Source of the DNA: Erythroxylum novogranatense
Lineage: Eukaryota; Streptophyta; Magnoliopsida; Malpighiales; Erythroxylaceae
Assembly: GCA_029891385.1 (NCBI GenBank)
Contig: CM057230.1
Span: 22,262,847-22,326,846, forward strand
DNA: 64,000 nt
Direction of reading: 5' to 3'
The first letter of the stretch is position 1, and each line of letters starts with the position of its first letter. Below, in pieces: positions 33,546-45,333 of the stretch. The notes beneath the pieces were generated by a model, which made no database searches, was not told where the DNA came from, and saw only the letters and a list, made by a program, of their open reading frames with translations. A program made the translations under genes and the position numbers.

Positions 33546-33585
33546 AGATGACGGCCAGATCTGGAAGATGACGGCCAGATCTGGA
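33546..33585 (+). repeat. short tandem duplication GATGACGGCCAGATCTGGA
   Basis: Two adjacent 19-bp copies lie within the hAT element, in its minus-strand 5' region. Confidence 0.8.
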
Positions 33586-33620
33586 GAAGACAGAAAAGAA
33601 AAGCGGCGATGGAGGCATCC

Positions 33621-33651
<31 letters not shown>

Positions 33652-33947
33652 AAGCGGCAATGGCATTCTGAGATTTGTGGGAAGAGACAAGAGAGGAGAG
33701 AATATGAGGTTTAATCCGGTTATCAAATAACCGGTTCGTATAAAACCGACCGGTTTTTATATTAAAAGGTTGTTAACTAAAACCGAACCGGACAAATGGC
33801 CGGTTCAGACCATTTCCGGTCGGACCAGCCGGTCCGGTCCGGTTTTAAAACCCTTGATATATTGAATAATAATTTATCCAAACGTTAGAACATTTTTAGG
33901 TTCATGCGTTGTTCCTACTACTCAATTCTAAGTTCGGATTTTTTATC

Positions 33948-34092
33948 TAATTTTATGATGTTTTATTTTATCTCATAGATTTCAGTCATTTATTTATGTT
34001 AGTCCAACGCATATTTCACATAAATAAATGCAGGACTCGTATAAATAAATGATTAAAATTTGTGGAACAAAATAAGACACTATAATATAAGA
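33948..34092. mobile_element. MITE-like palindromic element, copy 1
   Basis: The two halves are imperfect reverse complements (TGTTTTATTTTATCTCATAG against the inverted right half, both followed by CATTTATTTAT). A similar sequence occurs at 47394-47640. No coding capacity. Ends are approximate. Confidence 0.5.
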
Positions 34093-34099
34093 CAAAAAA

Positions 34100-35129
34100 A
34101 ATCTTCCCCTCGATTACATTACGAGAAGAGACGCAGAGCGAGACAATCACACTTTATGACAAGATTGACAAACACACGGAGATAGAGAGCAATTGATGTC
34201 AGAGACGAAGGTCGTGATATTAGGGAGAAGAACAATAGGATAAGTGAGTCGGAATAGATCTCCAAAGAAGATTGGTAAATAATGGAGTTAATTTCAAGAA
34301 GTAAATGAATGATAATCCTTCAATGACATCCCCAAAATTTTCATGGGAAAGTTTAAAATGTTTTGGCCCTATGTATAGTCCTCTCATAAGTCTTATTATA
34401 TATCACTGTTTTTCTTCCTAAAATATTATAAAGGGTACAATATATGCATTAAACTATTTCTTAGTTATATTTTTATATAATTTTAAATAAAATAACTTAA
34501 TTGTTGTTAATTATGACAAAACTTGTCCATTTTGATCTGATTTAGCTCGACTTGACTCGAGTTGATCAGATTTTAGGCCATGTTTAGCTTTTAATATTTA
34601 TAAGCTTCAAATTGATCTCGGGCTATCCAGTTCAATCTAATCCAAACTTTAAAATTAAAAAAATGATATTATTTTTTATTTATAAAAATCATATTTGATC
34701 AAGTTTGATTTAAGATCAATTGTGCTTAGGTTCGGAACAAAAACTTTAAGTTAAGCATGAGCTCAAGTACATAATTTTAAATAGAACTTGGGCCTAGACA
34801 GGTCTAAGTCTGACCTGACCTATTGTTACCCTTAATTATTGTTTAAAGTTGCTACAAATTTATATTGCTTACATAAAATTTTATAGAATGACATTTTAAT
34901 GTTGTTGTCTTTTTAAATGTATGACAATAAATTATTATTACCGTTACTTATTAATATTATTAAAGGTCATACATTAAAAATGGATACAATATATTAGTTT
35001 TTAACAGCACATGTTAAAATGTTGCAAATGTAATGTTGCCCAAAGTACTTTTTGCTGTAGGGAGAAATGTTTCTAAAACATGAAAACATCCTAGGCTAAA
35101 TTACTTGGAATATAAATTATGAAAACAAT
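34100..35129. other. intergenic, AT-rich, no gene seen
   Basis: No coding frame recognised. Confidence 0.55.
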
Positions 35130-35830
35130 GATTAAAGCCATGAAAAAACCATAATGGAAGGAAGCTATCATGGAAGAAATTCATGTTTTAAAAAATGGTA
35201 CTTGAGAGATTGTTGCAATCATTTGTAAATGAGTTTTTTTTAGTCAAAGTAGATATAATCAAATTTTCAAAGTTGAATATTATAAGACTTCTCTGTTAGC
35301 AAAAATAAACTCTATATGAGTTCGTTATCCTTGCTTGCTAACCTAGATTGACCATTATACCAACAACATATTAAAACATCTGTATGAATGATGAATTTGA
35401 AGAAGAATTTTTCGTGCAACTTTACCCGGATTCAAACAATATTGTCAAGGTAAGGTGTACAAGCCAATGGCTTAAACAGTCCAGTTTTTTCTTAGTGGCC
35501 TTTAAGAAAAAAATGGCATGTGTAAGCTCCGTTTAATCACATTTTATTCTATAAATACAAGGAGGGTAAACATCAAACCAATTGAAATCACATGGATCCT
35601 AAAGTAAGGTCGGGTGATTAAAAAAAAGCAATGTAGTGGATCGAGGAATATTTCAAAGATTGATAATAAAGTTGATTTATCTATCACATTTAACTATTTA
35701 AGGCATGAAATTGGTTTTATAGTGAGTTATATTAGTCAATTAATACGTTCTTTAAATAAAGAACATATGGCAAGCATCAATCGTGTACTTATCTTAAAGG
35801 AACTTCAGACAGAGGATTAATTTTAGAAAA
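35130..35830 (+). pseudogene. decayed copia pol fragment (RT region)
   Basis: In shifting frames the sequence reads MKKP.WKEAIMEEIHVLKNG (the start of copia RT, about 35140-35205), LPGFKQYCQGKVYK (about 35425-35465) and, at 35614-35820, SYISQLIRSLNKEHMASINR, the SQF..P...H..A..RILRYLK block between RT and RNase H. The blocks are in the right order for copia pol, but the catalytic YVDD box is not recognisable. No LTRs were found around it. It is very old. Confidence 0.68.
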
Positions 35831-36119
35831 AAAAATTTGAAACTTTTTATCCATAGAATTGAAGCATTTACATGTGCAGAATGAGCGTACATAATCAACT
35901 TCGTGCATATTGAGGTAGATGACTATTTTATTAAACAAAAAGTTGAAATGGAAATATACGAATTTAGCTTGTTCCATCCTAAGCCATGCAATAAATCAAT
36001 CTCAAATGAATGAATGATAATGGTTGATTATTTATTATGGATGATTGAATAATTTTTATACCTTAGTTTTAAGTAATAGTCCATACCTCCCATATATGGG
36101 AGGAATAGTTTTGATTCCA

Positions 36120-36360
36120 GCAAACATTAATATTTTTAAATTTTAATTAAATATGGTTAATTAAAATATAATTAATTAAAATATAATTAATTAAAATATA
36201 ATGAAAATGTAATTAATTAAAATATATAATATAATTAATTAATTAACATTTAATTTATTAATAAATAAAATATAATAAAATGTAATTAATTAAAATATAA
36301 TTAATTAGTCAATTACAATGTAATTTATTAAAATATAATTTATTTATTAATTAAATTATA
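36120..36360. repeat. AT-rich array of TAATTAATTAAAATA units
   Basis: Irregular 15-20-bp units repeat for about 240 bp. A short palindrome, CTCCCATATATGGGAG, lies just upstream (36088-36103). Confidence 0.75.
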
Positions 36361-37048
36361 ACAAATTTTATTTCTCAATATTTTTAACAAACCAACTGCT
36401 ATCAATGATAATTCTCTTAACCAATCATCATAATTATAATGATTATATTCACTCTCTTTTTTACGGTATTCATTCTCATTTATATTCCTAATTTATATAT
36501 AACCAACCGCCAATAATATTTGGAAACTTGAATTTAATTAGTTGATAAGTTAGAATTGTTCATCTTAAGGAAACGTGTGCCAAAATATTAAGTAATCAGC
36601 TGGAATTGGTCTATAAATAATAAATCTATATACGATTAATATTGTATTTAGACAATTGTATTCTTTAGATCTTTAATTGTAAAACTAATTTAGGTTGTTT
36701 ATAATTAGTAAAAATAAAGTTATAAATTTTATTTTATAATAATGCTCTTTATTTTCTCTTTCTTTCCATGATCTTCAATATGATTATTATAAAATTTAAA
36801 TATATTTGTAAAAATATTAGACTTACTATTTTGAAATAATAAATAATAGTAATATTAATAAAATTAAGTACACATCATATAATTAATTATATCAATTTAA
36901 ATAAAAATAAAAAGTTTTAGTAATTAAAAAGGTGTAAAGCACCAGCTTTAATTATAGTTTTATTAAAAAAATAAATATATTTTACTTATTAATGGATATT
37001 TAAAGTTGGTATTTCTCAGTATAAATAATTATGAGACATGGGAAATAT

Positions 37049-37152
37049 TTACATTTTTGCTTAACTCTCCAAGAAAAGTTTAGGATTCACTTTAGTGGCC
37101 AGAGATTGAAAAGTGGCCCTGGAGTAATCGTATTTACATTTTTGTTTGTTTA
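37049..37152 (+). repeat. tandem duplication of about 85 bp; second copy hosts the Harbinger element
   Basis: TTTACATTTTTG followed by TTAACTCTCCAAGAAAAG and onwards to GTAATCGTA (37049-37131) is followed at once by a second TTTACATTTTTG (37134). The rest of that second copy, from TTAACTCTCC, resumes at 44311-44381 on the far side of the transposon. The two copies differ at a few positions. Confidence 0.85.
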
Positions 37153-39711
37153 CGCAGCGTTTGGTTGCCATCCTCGTGACCAGGGATAGTGCACAAAACA
37201 TAGAAATCCTGTCAACTTGTCATGTTTGGTTGGTGTCTCCCTATTTTTGTTCACTGACCCCAGTTAACAACGTCAAGCAAATCTGTTAACTTCAAAACCG
37301 TGGAACAGGGGTCGTTACGTCCTCGCAATCAAGCAAATCCTCTCCTTGTCCAAGCTCATTTCTACCTTTCTCTACGCCGTCTCCCTCAACCATCGTCTTT
37401 GGTGTCGACCCACAAGCTCTGCTATGCGTCTCTTTGGTGTCGCCTACATATCCTCTCCTTGGCGGCTTAGCCTACCCGCGGTGAACGTAACGCCGTTTTC
37501 TTCATCTCTGTTGGTTCTTCATCTCTCGCAACGTCCGCATCGATCCGTCTTCGATCTTCTCTAAAAGTGTAAGTTTCGATCTTGTTTATGTTTCTAACCA
37601 TGACCTTGTTTACGTTTCGATCTTATTTAAGTTTCGATCTTGTTTAAGTACCGATCCGATCCTTGTTTACGCTTTCTAACCATGACCCACTCTAGCGATT
37701 CGATCAACAACCACAAGAAGAAGAATCTTCTCCATTTGATCCAACTCACCCTCGGCCCATCTCTTATCCGATGCTTACTCTATTAGGCATTGGTATTTGA
37801 TTCATATTTTGTTAACTTTTCCCACTCTTTGGTTTCTTTACCTCCTCCTTCTTTGGACAACATCTGCTGATAGGCATGGTACGAAGGTACTTCTGGTTCC
37901 GTTGCCTGTTTTTCAGTTTTTTTTTGTTTAACCTTGGTTCATGGTAGTTGAAATTTTTTTCAAGCTCCATGAACAAGGAATTAATGAATCTGATGCTGCT
38001 GTTAAATGGCATCTAAGGTAACATACGCATTTTGTGCAGTGTCCATGACAAATTCCAACCCGTTTGCGGAGACCTCTGTTCCAAACCAGTACTTCTTTCC
38101 ATGCCATTCATACATCAATGGCGATCTTCCTTTGCATCCTACTCTTGTTCCAGCTTTGATTATCTCATCTGTAACTGCTCTAGTACATTAGTTTAGTAAT
38201 GTGGTTGTGTAGATGAACCGATTAAGCATTCCATTGTAATGTGGCTGTGTAGCTTTTGGTATAATTGACACAATATCTTTTAATTTAGTATTTTTAACCT
38301 TTGTCTTTGTTGGTGTTTAGGTGAGGTGGGTTGTGGTAGCTCGGTCAGAGGTTGCTGAAGCATTAAAAAGAATCTTGTGTTTCTTTTTAAAAGTAATTGA
38401 ATTGTGTTTGGGAAGTTTGCAGTATGACTTGTGTTTGAGGATGAAAATTTGGCTGTGTAGGAAACATTGAATGTAATCTGATTGTTCACTAGAGTGCTCA
38501 TGTTTAATTGTGTATGTTGCTGTTCAATTCTAATTTTACAAGTTTTCTTAATATGATTCAAGACTCTTATCTTTGACTGGTTTAATGAAAGGTATTAACT
38601 CGGATGCAGGTAATAGAGCTCCAATTACCTGCTGAATATCATTTCCAATGCTTTGATATGTATTAGTGATTCGAAGCAGTTCATTATGTTATCTTTATGT
38701 TGATTTTACACCTCATGTCTGGATCCTTTTGAAGTTGCTTTGACATGGTTTTGGAAAGTCTATGCGTATTAACAAAAGACTTTACTGACAAGTTGGAAAG
38801 CGAATCCAATGCTAAGAAATCTCAATTTTTTCTGAAGGTTAGGTAAATGTTGGAACATAAACAAAAACAAACAAGAGGATTACAAATCCGTATGTTGAGA
38901 TGATGTGAGATTTGGTTGCATACATAGTTTTTTTTAATAGCTATAGAGTTTTGGTTCTGGTTTCATTTGTCAATTGCGAAATGCTTGAACCACTTTATAA
39001 CAATTAATTCTATATAAAGTGCAGAATTTGTTTTGCTTAATTATGAATAAGAAGTCTTGAAATTTTCTAACCAACTTTACTGATTGAGCACACCCAATCA
39101 TAGTAGCACTTGGCACGAACTTTACTCTTCTATTTTCATATGTATTCTAGAAAACGTGATCTGAATGTCAAGTACAAAAATTTAATAGTTATGCGGACTA
39201 TATAATTATCATTACCTGCATTATATAAACCATTTACGTAACCCTTAACTATTAACGATAATCATTTAAGATTTAGTAAATCAAAGTATTTCCGTGCTTA
39301 TCAAGCTTCTTTGTACATATACTTTATCATTGACATGGTGCTAATTTGTTTAAAAAATTTGTGATGCCGATGTATTGTTCCTTTTCATATCAAATTTTTG
39401 AAACATATTGTTTTCTAAATTATATGAACTAAATTGCCATATTTTGTGATGGTGATGAATTTGTCTCTTTACTTCATTTCCATCATCAACTTAAAAACAT
39501 TGATGCATGCCCTTCACTCGAGACTAAAAAGGATAATCCAATTTAAAACGTTGTTTTCCTTTGTTTTTTGCTGAAGTGGCTAACGAAGCTTAATTTTAGC
39601 ATGAAAATTCGTATTTTATTAGTTACAAACTTCCTTTACTATTCGTATGTGAATAGTGAATAAAATCATAAAAACCAAAACCAATGTATAAAAAGTATCT
39701 AAGCGAGAATA

Positions 39712-39975
39712 ATAATATCATCTTAACAATGTATAAGATGAGCTTGGTTTTGATTATGGACGCGAATATTCATAACAATGTATAAGTGGAAGTAGATTGG
39801 TACATTTGAAATTCATAGTACTGCATATAGGGAGATAGTAGTATGAAGGTTTGATTAACTTCTACTGAAGGAGTCTGCACATAGTATATAAGAGAGAATA
39901 CTAATATCATCTTAACAATGTATAAGATGAGCTTGGCTTTGATTATGGACTTGGTATTCATAACAGTGTATAGTG
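39712..39975 (+). repeat. duplicated block of about 75 bp in the Harbinger 5' region
   Basis: AATATCATCTTAACAATGTA and the bases after it occur at 39712-39788 and again at 39900-39975 with few differences. Confidence 0.8.
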
Positions 39976-40037
39976 TTCAATTTTAGTTAACGATCAATGC
40001 GTTGTGAACTCTTTGCAGATAGTTTTTGTGCCCCAAC

Positions 40038-41433
40038 ATGGATAAATCGCGTCGTGATGCGATATTAAAGGCTTTGACTTGTCTTGATGTTTGGAATGGG
40101 CAGTTGGAATTAATGAAAGTGGTCATTGCGGTAGTGTTGGCAGTATACAGAAGAAAACGAAAGAGGAGTGATCTTGCATTAGGGAGTAGAGCATTGACAG
40201 TGCCATCAAGGGAAGCTAATATACATAGGATTTTGCATGAGGGTGATAGGAATAGTCAGTGGGATTTAAGGATGGACGTTAGGACATTTTCAGTGTTATG
40301 TGAAATGCTTCAAGCCCATGGTGGACTGCCAAATACTGGCCATATACCTATTGAAGAAAAGGTGCTAATCTTCCTACGAATATTAGCACAAAATGAAACT
40401 AATAGAGTATTACAAGTAAGGTTAATGAGATCGGGAGAAACAATAAGTAGGGTCTTTCATAGTGTGTTGAAGGCCGTACTAAGGCTGCATCAGCTTTTGT
40501 ATGTCAAGCCCATACCAATTCCAGATGACGAAACAGACCCTAGATGGAAATGGTTTAAGGTTAGTAAACTTTGTTAGCTACCACAAATTGTGTGATATCA
40601 GTATTGTAAATTACTCAACTCTAACTTAGTTTTCCTGGAATTTTGTGGAAAGGGTTGCCTTGGCGCTCTAGATGGGACCTATTTAGGTATTACAGTTCTG
40701 CAAGCAGAGAAACCCAGATACAGAGGTAGGAAAGGGCAAATATGCACAAATGTGTTAGGGGTGTGTGATAAGAACTTAAACTTTGTTTATGTTCTTGCGG
40801 GATGGGAGGGGTCAGCATCGGATTCAAGGGTTTTGCACGATGCTGTAACGAGGTAGAATGGGCTTCAAGTGCCAAGGGGTATGTAACCTCTGAATCATAC
40901 ACAACTTCCAAAATTTGCACACATATTTGATGCTAAATATCGACAATAGTAATAGTGTCATTTTGTGTTTAGGATATTACTACTTAGTCGATGGTGGCTA
41001 TACCAACGGTCCTGGCTTCCTTGCACCATTTAGAGGCACAAGATACCACATTCAAGAGTGGGCAAGAGATGGAAGGGCACCTAGAAATCGAGAGGAGCTC
41101 TATAATAAGAGATACTCATCTGCTAGAAATGTAATTGAACGTGCGTTTGGCCTACTGACAAAAAGATGGAAAATCCTTAGAACTCCATCTTTTTATTCAG
41201 CAACCACTCATGTTCAAATAATTCTTGCATGCACCCTTCTGCACAACTTTATTAGGTTGCATATGGCAGAAGATCCGGTAGAGCATATTCCTGACGAAGC
41301 CGAGGATATGCCAATTGGGGAAGATGCTTCCTTGCCTGAAGTTGTTGATCGTGTTCAGGCAAGTAATGAATGGAGTCAATGGAGAGAAGATTTAGCCACG
41401 AACATGTTTGATGAATGGAGAAGCAACAATTAA
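40038..41433 (+). pseudogene. Harbinger (HARBI1-like) DDE transposase, three exons, one stop
   Basis: Exons: 40038-40559, 40653-40878 and 40973-41433. Introns begin GTTAGT and GTATGT and end AG, and the joined frame reads through ([17 protein letters not shown], then VPRG|YYYLVDGGYTN). It starts at the ATG of MDKSRRD; a TTG 12 bases upstream is not needed. The catalytic DDE triad is present: Asp in ALDGT, Asp in SASDSRVL, Glu in NVIERAFG. The tail is acidic and ends EWRSNN. One TAG stop (about 40855, in DAVTR*NG) breaks exon 2. The enzyme would cut and join the TIRs, working with the Myb-like partner. Apart from this stop it looks complete, so it was recently active or the stop is recent. Confidence 0.85.
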
Positions 41434-41649
41434 ATGTGAACTTCCTTTTAGAGTGTCAGTTCTTAGATTGCTGAATTGCGAGATTCATTTCGGTTGGCAT
41501 TGTATTGTAATTGAATTGAGGGAGTGTTTGCGTATCTTCTTTTATTGATGACCTTGAAATTTCATATCATGCTACTGCAAAATCAATATTGTCTTTTTTA
41601 ATTTGCATCTTGCTATCAAATGATATATTTTGTTAAACTCATCTGTTGA

Positions 41650-42663
41650 ATGGATTGGCACGTTGTGGGATTCTTGACATTGTTTGGTGTAGGCGCAATG
41701 TCAAGAATTTGGACGAACAGTGAAACAGATGCTTTGGTTACCTTAATGGAAGAGGCAGTGCTAGATGGTCAGAGGGCAGATAATGGCCAATTCAAGCCTG
41801 GTACTTTCCAAACTCTTGCTCGGCAGATGGTGGAGAGATTTCCTGACTGTGGGATCGATAGGAGACATGTAAAAATAAGCGTAAAAGGTTAAAGACAAAT
41901 ATCAAACGACTTTTGACATGTTAAATCTGCAGTGGCTTTGGTGGAATCACCAAAGCAATGTGTTGAGGTCGATAGCAAGCAAGTCCTAGAAGAATGGATG
42001 AGGGTAATTATGTGCTTATTGTTGATTGGTTTTACTGTTGACCGGATTATCGTATGTAATGCATTCTGACGTTATCTGATGTTTTCTCCAGAGCCACCCG
42101 AACAAGTACTACACTCCAGGCAAGCCATTTCCGCTTTACTTTAGACTTGAATTTGTGTTTGGGCGGGACAGAGCCACTCGTGGAAGGGCTCACAATGCTG
42201 CTGATGCTGTTGATATTGGTGCTGAGGGTGACACAAGGCAAACCCCATCGATCGAACCAACTTTGATGACCTTGTGATCAACCAACCCTACAAACAAGTC
42301 CTCCTCTCGACAACTTCACCCCATGTCCTCGGCCCATGGCATCTTCCAGAACACTCACCGCAAATCTACGTAACAAAGGCAAACGGAAGATGCGGGAAAG
42401 TGAAGCGCTAGATAGCCTTGCAACATCATTTGCTGCTGCTATTGAAACTAGCAAAGAGAATGCTAAGGTGATTGCGGACGCCATTGCAGGAATGCAAGGA
42501 GTTAAGTTGGGTGAAGAGCTTGTCGGTTCGGCTTCCCATTGGCAAAATTCTCAAGGTCGCATGTAAATTCGTGGGGCATCCTGAATTAATGAGTGTTTAC
42601 TGGGGTTTACCACCAGAGCTTAAGCAGGCTTATGTTAGGGGCCTTTTAGATTCAGACATATGA
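41650..42663 (+). pseudogene. Harbinger Myb/SANT-like DNA-binding protein, frameshifted
   Basis: The frame opens at 41650 (or at the second Met, 41698) with RIWTNSETDALVTLMEEAV and DNGQFKPGTFQTLARQMVE, the trihelix-like Myb_DNA-bind_3 domain of Harbinger partner proteins. Near 41875 a shift breaks the KHIQNK-type segment. Further landmarks follow in other frames: ALVESPK.CVEVDSKQVLEEW (about 41935-41998), an intron-like gap (GTAATT at 42003 to CTCCAG near 42092), HPNKYYTPGKPFPLYF and VFGRDRATRG (to about 42185), and the C-terminal LPIGKILKVACKFVGHPEL with the final LLDSDI (42540-42663). Its usual role is to bind the subterminal DNA and carry the transposase into the nucleus. Confidence 0.75.
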
Positions 42664-42839
42664 CATGCTTTTTAGTTTTGAAATTTGCATGGTGATGAAA
42701 CTGGGTATATGTTGTTTTAATGATGTTTATGTTAACAATTATCTGACTTATCACTGGTTGGTTGACTTATTATTTAATGTTTGTCATACTCGTTGCGTGT
42801 ATGGATGATGATAAAATGATTTTTTTCAGGTTCTAAAAT

Positions 42840-43196
42840 ATGGGTCGATACAATTTTTATGTGGTGTTTTCTGGACGTGAAGTTGGTATTTTTTTCAATT
42901 GGGATGATGTGAGATTAGCAACTGAGGGATTTCCGAATGCTCGATTCAAGGGGTATCGAACATTGGAAGAAGCACAAACGGCTTTTGCCATGGGCTCATA
43001 TAGGCTAGATCAACGCAATGTGGACATTGTCCCCACCGCCAATGAAGCCTCCTCCTCTATGTCGACTCAAATCCCACAGCCAACAAATGAACAACTCAAT
43101 GTCGTTGCCTTTGCGAGACAAACACTATATGGGCTTACGATATTTACTCATAGCCATCAGGCGCCATCGTGGAATGATTATTCAAAATATTATTGA
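42840..43196 (+). CDS. small ORF with RNase H1 hybrid-binding (viroplasmin-type) domain inside Harbinger
   Basis: A 118-residue open frame starts at the ATG at 42840-42842, ten bases after a good acceptor (TTTTTTCAG, 42821-42829), and ends at TGA 43194-43196. Residues 5-50 read FYVVFSGREVGIFFNWDDV, GFPNARFKGY and EEAQTAF. This matches the fold signature of the N-terminal RNA/DNA hybrid-binding domain of eukaryotic RNase H1 (YYVV..GR..GI...W.....V.GF..A.FK.F.T..EA..AF), also known from caulimovirus viroplasmins. No catalytic RNase H follows; the tail is Ser/Thr/Gln-rich and uncharacterised. It sits downstream of the Myb-like gene on the same strand and within the TIRs. It may be its own transcript or a 3' exon of the Myb-like gene. 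Its function is unknown. Confidence 0.7.
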   Translation: MGRYNFYVVFSGREVGIFFNWDDVRLATEGFPNARFKGYRTLEEAQTAFAMGSYRLDQRNVDIVPTANEASSSMSTQIPQPTNEQLNVVAFARQTLYGLTIFTHSHQAPSWNDYSKYY

Positions 43197-43209
43197 TAAA
43201 ATCTAAGGC

Positions 43210-44160
43210 CTTTATGTATGATGAACCAATTATGTTGTTATGAACAAGAATGTTTAAATGTCCGCTTTCAATTAATGTTGAACCTATCATGTAATTACTT
43301 ATATCAATGTATGTTGAAACTATTATGTAATTAATTCTATAAATGCTTAGATGATGTATATGAATGTATGTTGACCCAATTGTTACTAATCATGTTCTTG
43401 AATTTCATTCATATTAATATTATTATTCTTGGTCCAAAATTATTATTATCAATATTATAATAATATATTTCTTATTAAAACTATTATTATTCTTAATATA
43501 AAATGTATTATACACTTTGTTTTTAATCTCTTATATTTATGATTTTATTAACAATAATTACGTATTAGTTATTGTTATTATTAATCGTATTAAATATTGT
43601 TATTATTAATTGTATTCAATATTGTATTTATTGTTATTATTATTATGAAAATTGACTACATTAATTTTGTAGTTAATGTTGTTATTATTAATTAACTTAT
43701 TTATCATTCATATTGTTTGTTTGTTATTAACAATTTATTATTATTAGTATTATTATTATTAGTAGAAGTAGTAGTAGTAAATGCGTGTATTATTAGTATT
43801 AGTACTGTATCCATTTTCTCTTTATTATTATAATTAAGGTAATATAAATAATAATTATGTCTAATTATTATTATTACAAATTATTATATACTTTGTATTT
43901 ATTATTATTCAGATTTCTTATTCTTAACCATTTTTCACTTATTTATGTTTGGTTATTATTATTTTTGTTTTTTAAATAATAATTAAATTATTATTACTGT
44001 TATTCCGGATTAATTTCAAATTGTTATTATTATTCTCACTTAATTTTGTAACTAATACAAGCCATTCATATTAAAAGAATATTAGAATTAAATATTTTTA
44101 ATCAATTTAAGCACCTATGGGCATATCTGTCATTTGCATTATATTTATTTACTGTCCCCT
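43210..44160 (+). repeat. TTATTA-rich low-complexity tract at the Harbinger right side
   Basis: Nearly 950 bp of A/T trinucleotide-like sequence without coding frames. Confidence 0.8.
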
Positions 44161-44849
44161 GCAACCAAACACATTCTACCCATAAGACAGAATAGTTTTC
44201 TCTATTTTGTCAACCACAACCAAACATCACTCGCCTCCAAATTATTCTGCTTGCTCGTCTCTGCATTGCGCTCTGCTCGCAACCACTAAAGACTGCAACC
44301 AAACGCAGCGTTAACTCTCCAAGAAAAATTTAGGATTCACTTTAGTGGCTAGAGATTGACAAATGGTCCTGGAGTAATCATACACTCTCCATTACGCTCC
44401 CACTATCTATAGGGAAAGGAACACGTTAAAATCGCTATTCTTCTGCTTCTTGTTTCTCCTCTTTTTAGGCACAAGTTACGTTGGAGCCTTGGGAGGGTAG
44501 AGGACTTTAAGAGACTTACCATTTCCTGACAAAAACTTTTCCAGACTGTGGGTCAAACAGAACCTTAGTAGGAAGAGAAGGACCCCCTCGGCCCCCTCTC
44601 CACCCCTCACGTTTTAATTTTAGGTCAGAATGTTTGCAGATTAAGAGGAAAGAAAAGCCATTGCGTAGTTTATGGGAAAGGAGTTGCAGGTTTCGTAAGT
44701 AGTCTTTCGATGGGGTCAGGCGTTAGGTGTTTCTTAAATGTCACAGGCAGTGTTTTGAATGTTTGGTTATTGTGATGTCTTATCTTTCACTAAATCAGAA
44801 GCATTCAAGTAAGTTGAGGGACGAGTGAATTACTTTTTATCATTTCAGT

Positions 44850-44855
44850 CACGTG
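44850..44855 (+). promoter_or_regulatory. G-box upstream of the JAZ gene (distal)
   Basis: CACGTG palindrome about 1.2 kb before the JAZ start codon. MYC2-type bHLH factors bind this core. Confidence 0.45.
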
Positions 44856-45333
44856 TATTGTGAGTCTTTTGTTGTGTCTTACTCACGTTACCAGGAACAA
44901 CATCCTAAGGAAAAGTATCAAATGATATTTGAGTTGATATTTATGTCTTCGGCTCCTCATTTTCCTAACAACCCATTTTCCATAACTTCTGTCGATATAA
45001 TCAAGTCAGTTAGTGAAACAACCGAGATGATGTTTGACTATGTAGTTGTCCCATCATTTTTTACACATGTACAAAGAGGTTTAAAATGTCCTCTTCTAAG
45101 TTGTAACACGTTTTAAATAAATACCAAAGCCAAAGTTGCAAAGATACAGCTGACTGGACTGAAAGCATGCGCTTTCAAAACTTGAAGCATAAGGAACAAA
45201 AGAAAAGTAAATTCCAATTGAGAGCTTGAAACAAAAGGAGCCAAAGAAAAGTAAATTCCAAAATTGGAATTTCTTGTAAGCTACCTTCCCTCCCGCCTGA
45301 AACCCTCCCCCACTTCTGTTACATTTTCTAGAT

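Larger units (their letters stand above)
25356..33856 (-). mobile_element. hAT element with host-gene fragments (Pack-hAT-like)
   Basis: The left end reads CAATGTTTTAAAAAACGG and the right end, inverted, CAAGGGTTTTAAAACCGG. Both are followed by CCGG-rich subterminal repeats. A perfect 8-bp target duplication ATATATTG lies at 25348-25355 and 33857-33864. CA-start ends, an 8-bp duplication and a hAT-type transposase C-terminus inside all agree on hAT. The element is read on the minus strand. The 5' transposase exons are missing; in their place are pieces of a UGP3-like gene and a PPR gene. A 5.3-kb LTR element later inserted at 27703-33029, so the original length was about 3.2 kb. Confidence 0.88.
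37153..44310 (+). mobile_element. PIF/Harbinger transposon, 7158 bp, with three ORFs
   Basis: Left end CGCAGCGTTTGGTTGC, right end (inverted) CGCTGCGTTTGGTTGC: a 16-bp TIR with one mismatch. The 3-bp target duplication TTA lies at 37150-37152 and 44311-44313, as the superfamily requires. Inside, all on the + strand, are a DDE transposase gene (40038-41433), a Myb/SANT-like gene (41650-42663) and a small RNase H1-HBD-like ORF (42840-43196). A long 5' region (37153-40020) may be leader and intron; an acceptor-like TTTGCAG lies at 40013-40019. The right 1 kb (43210-44160) is a highly AT-rich TTATTATTA tract. Transposase and Myb-like genes are the usual pair; the third ORF is not. Confidence 0.92.
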
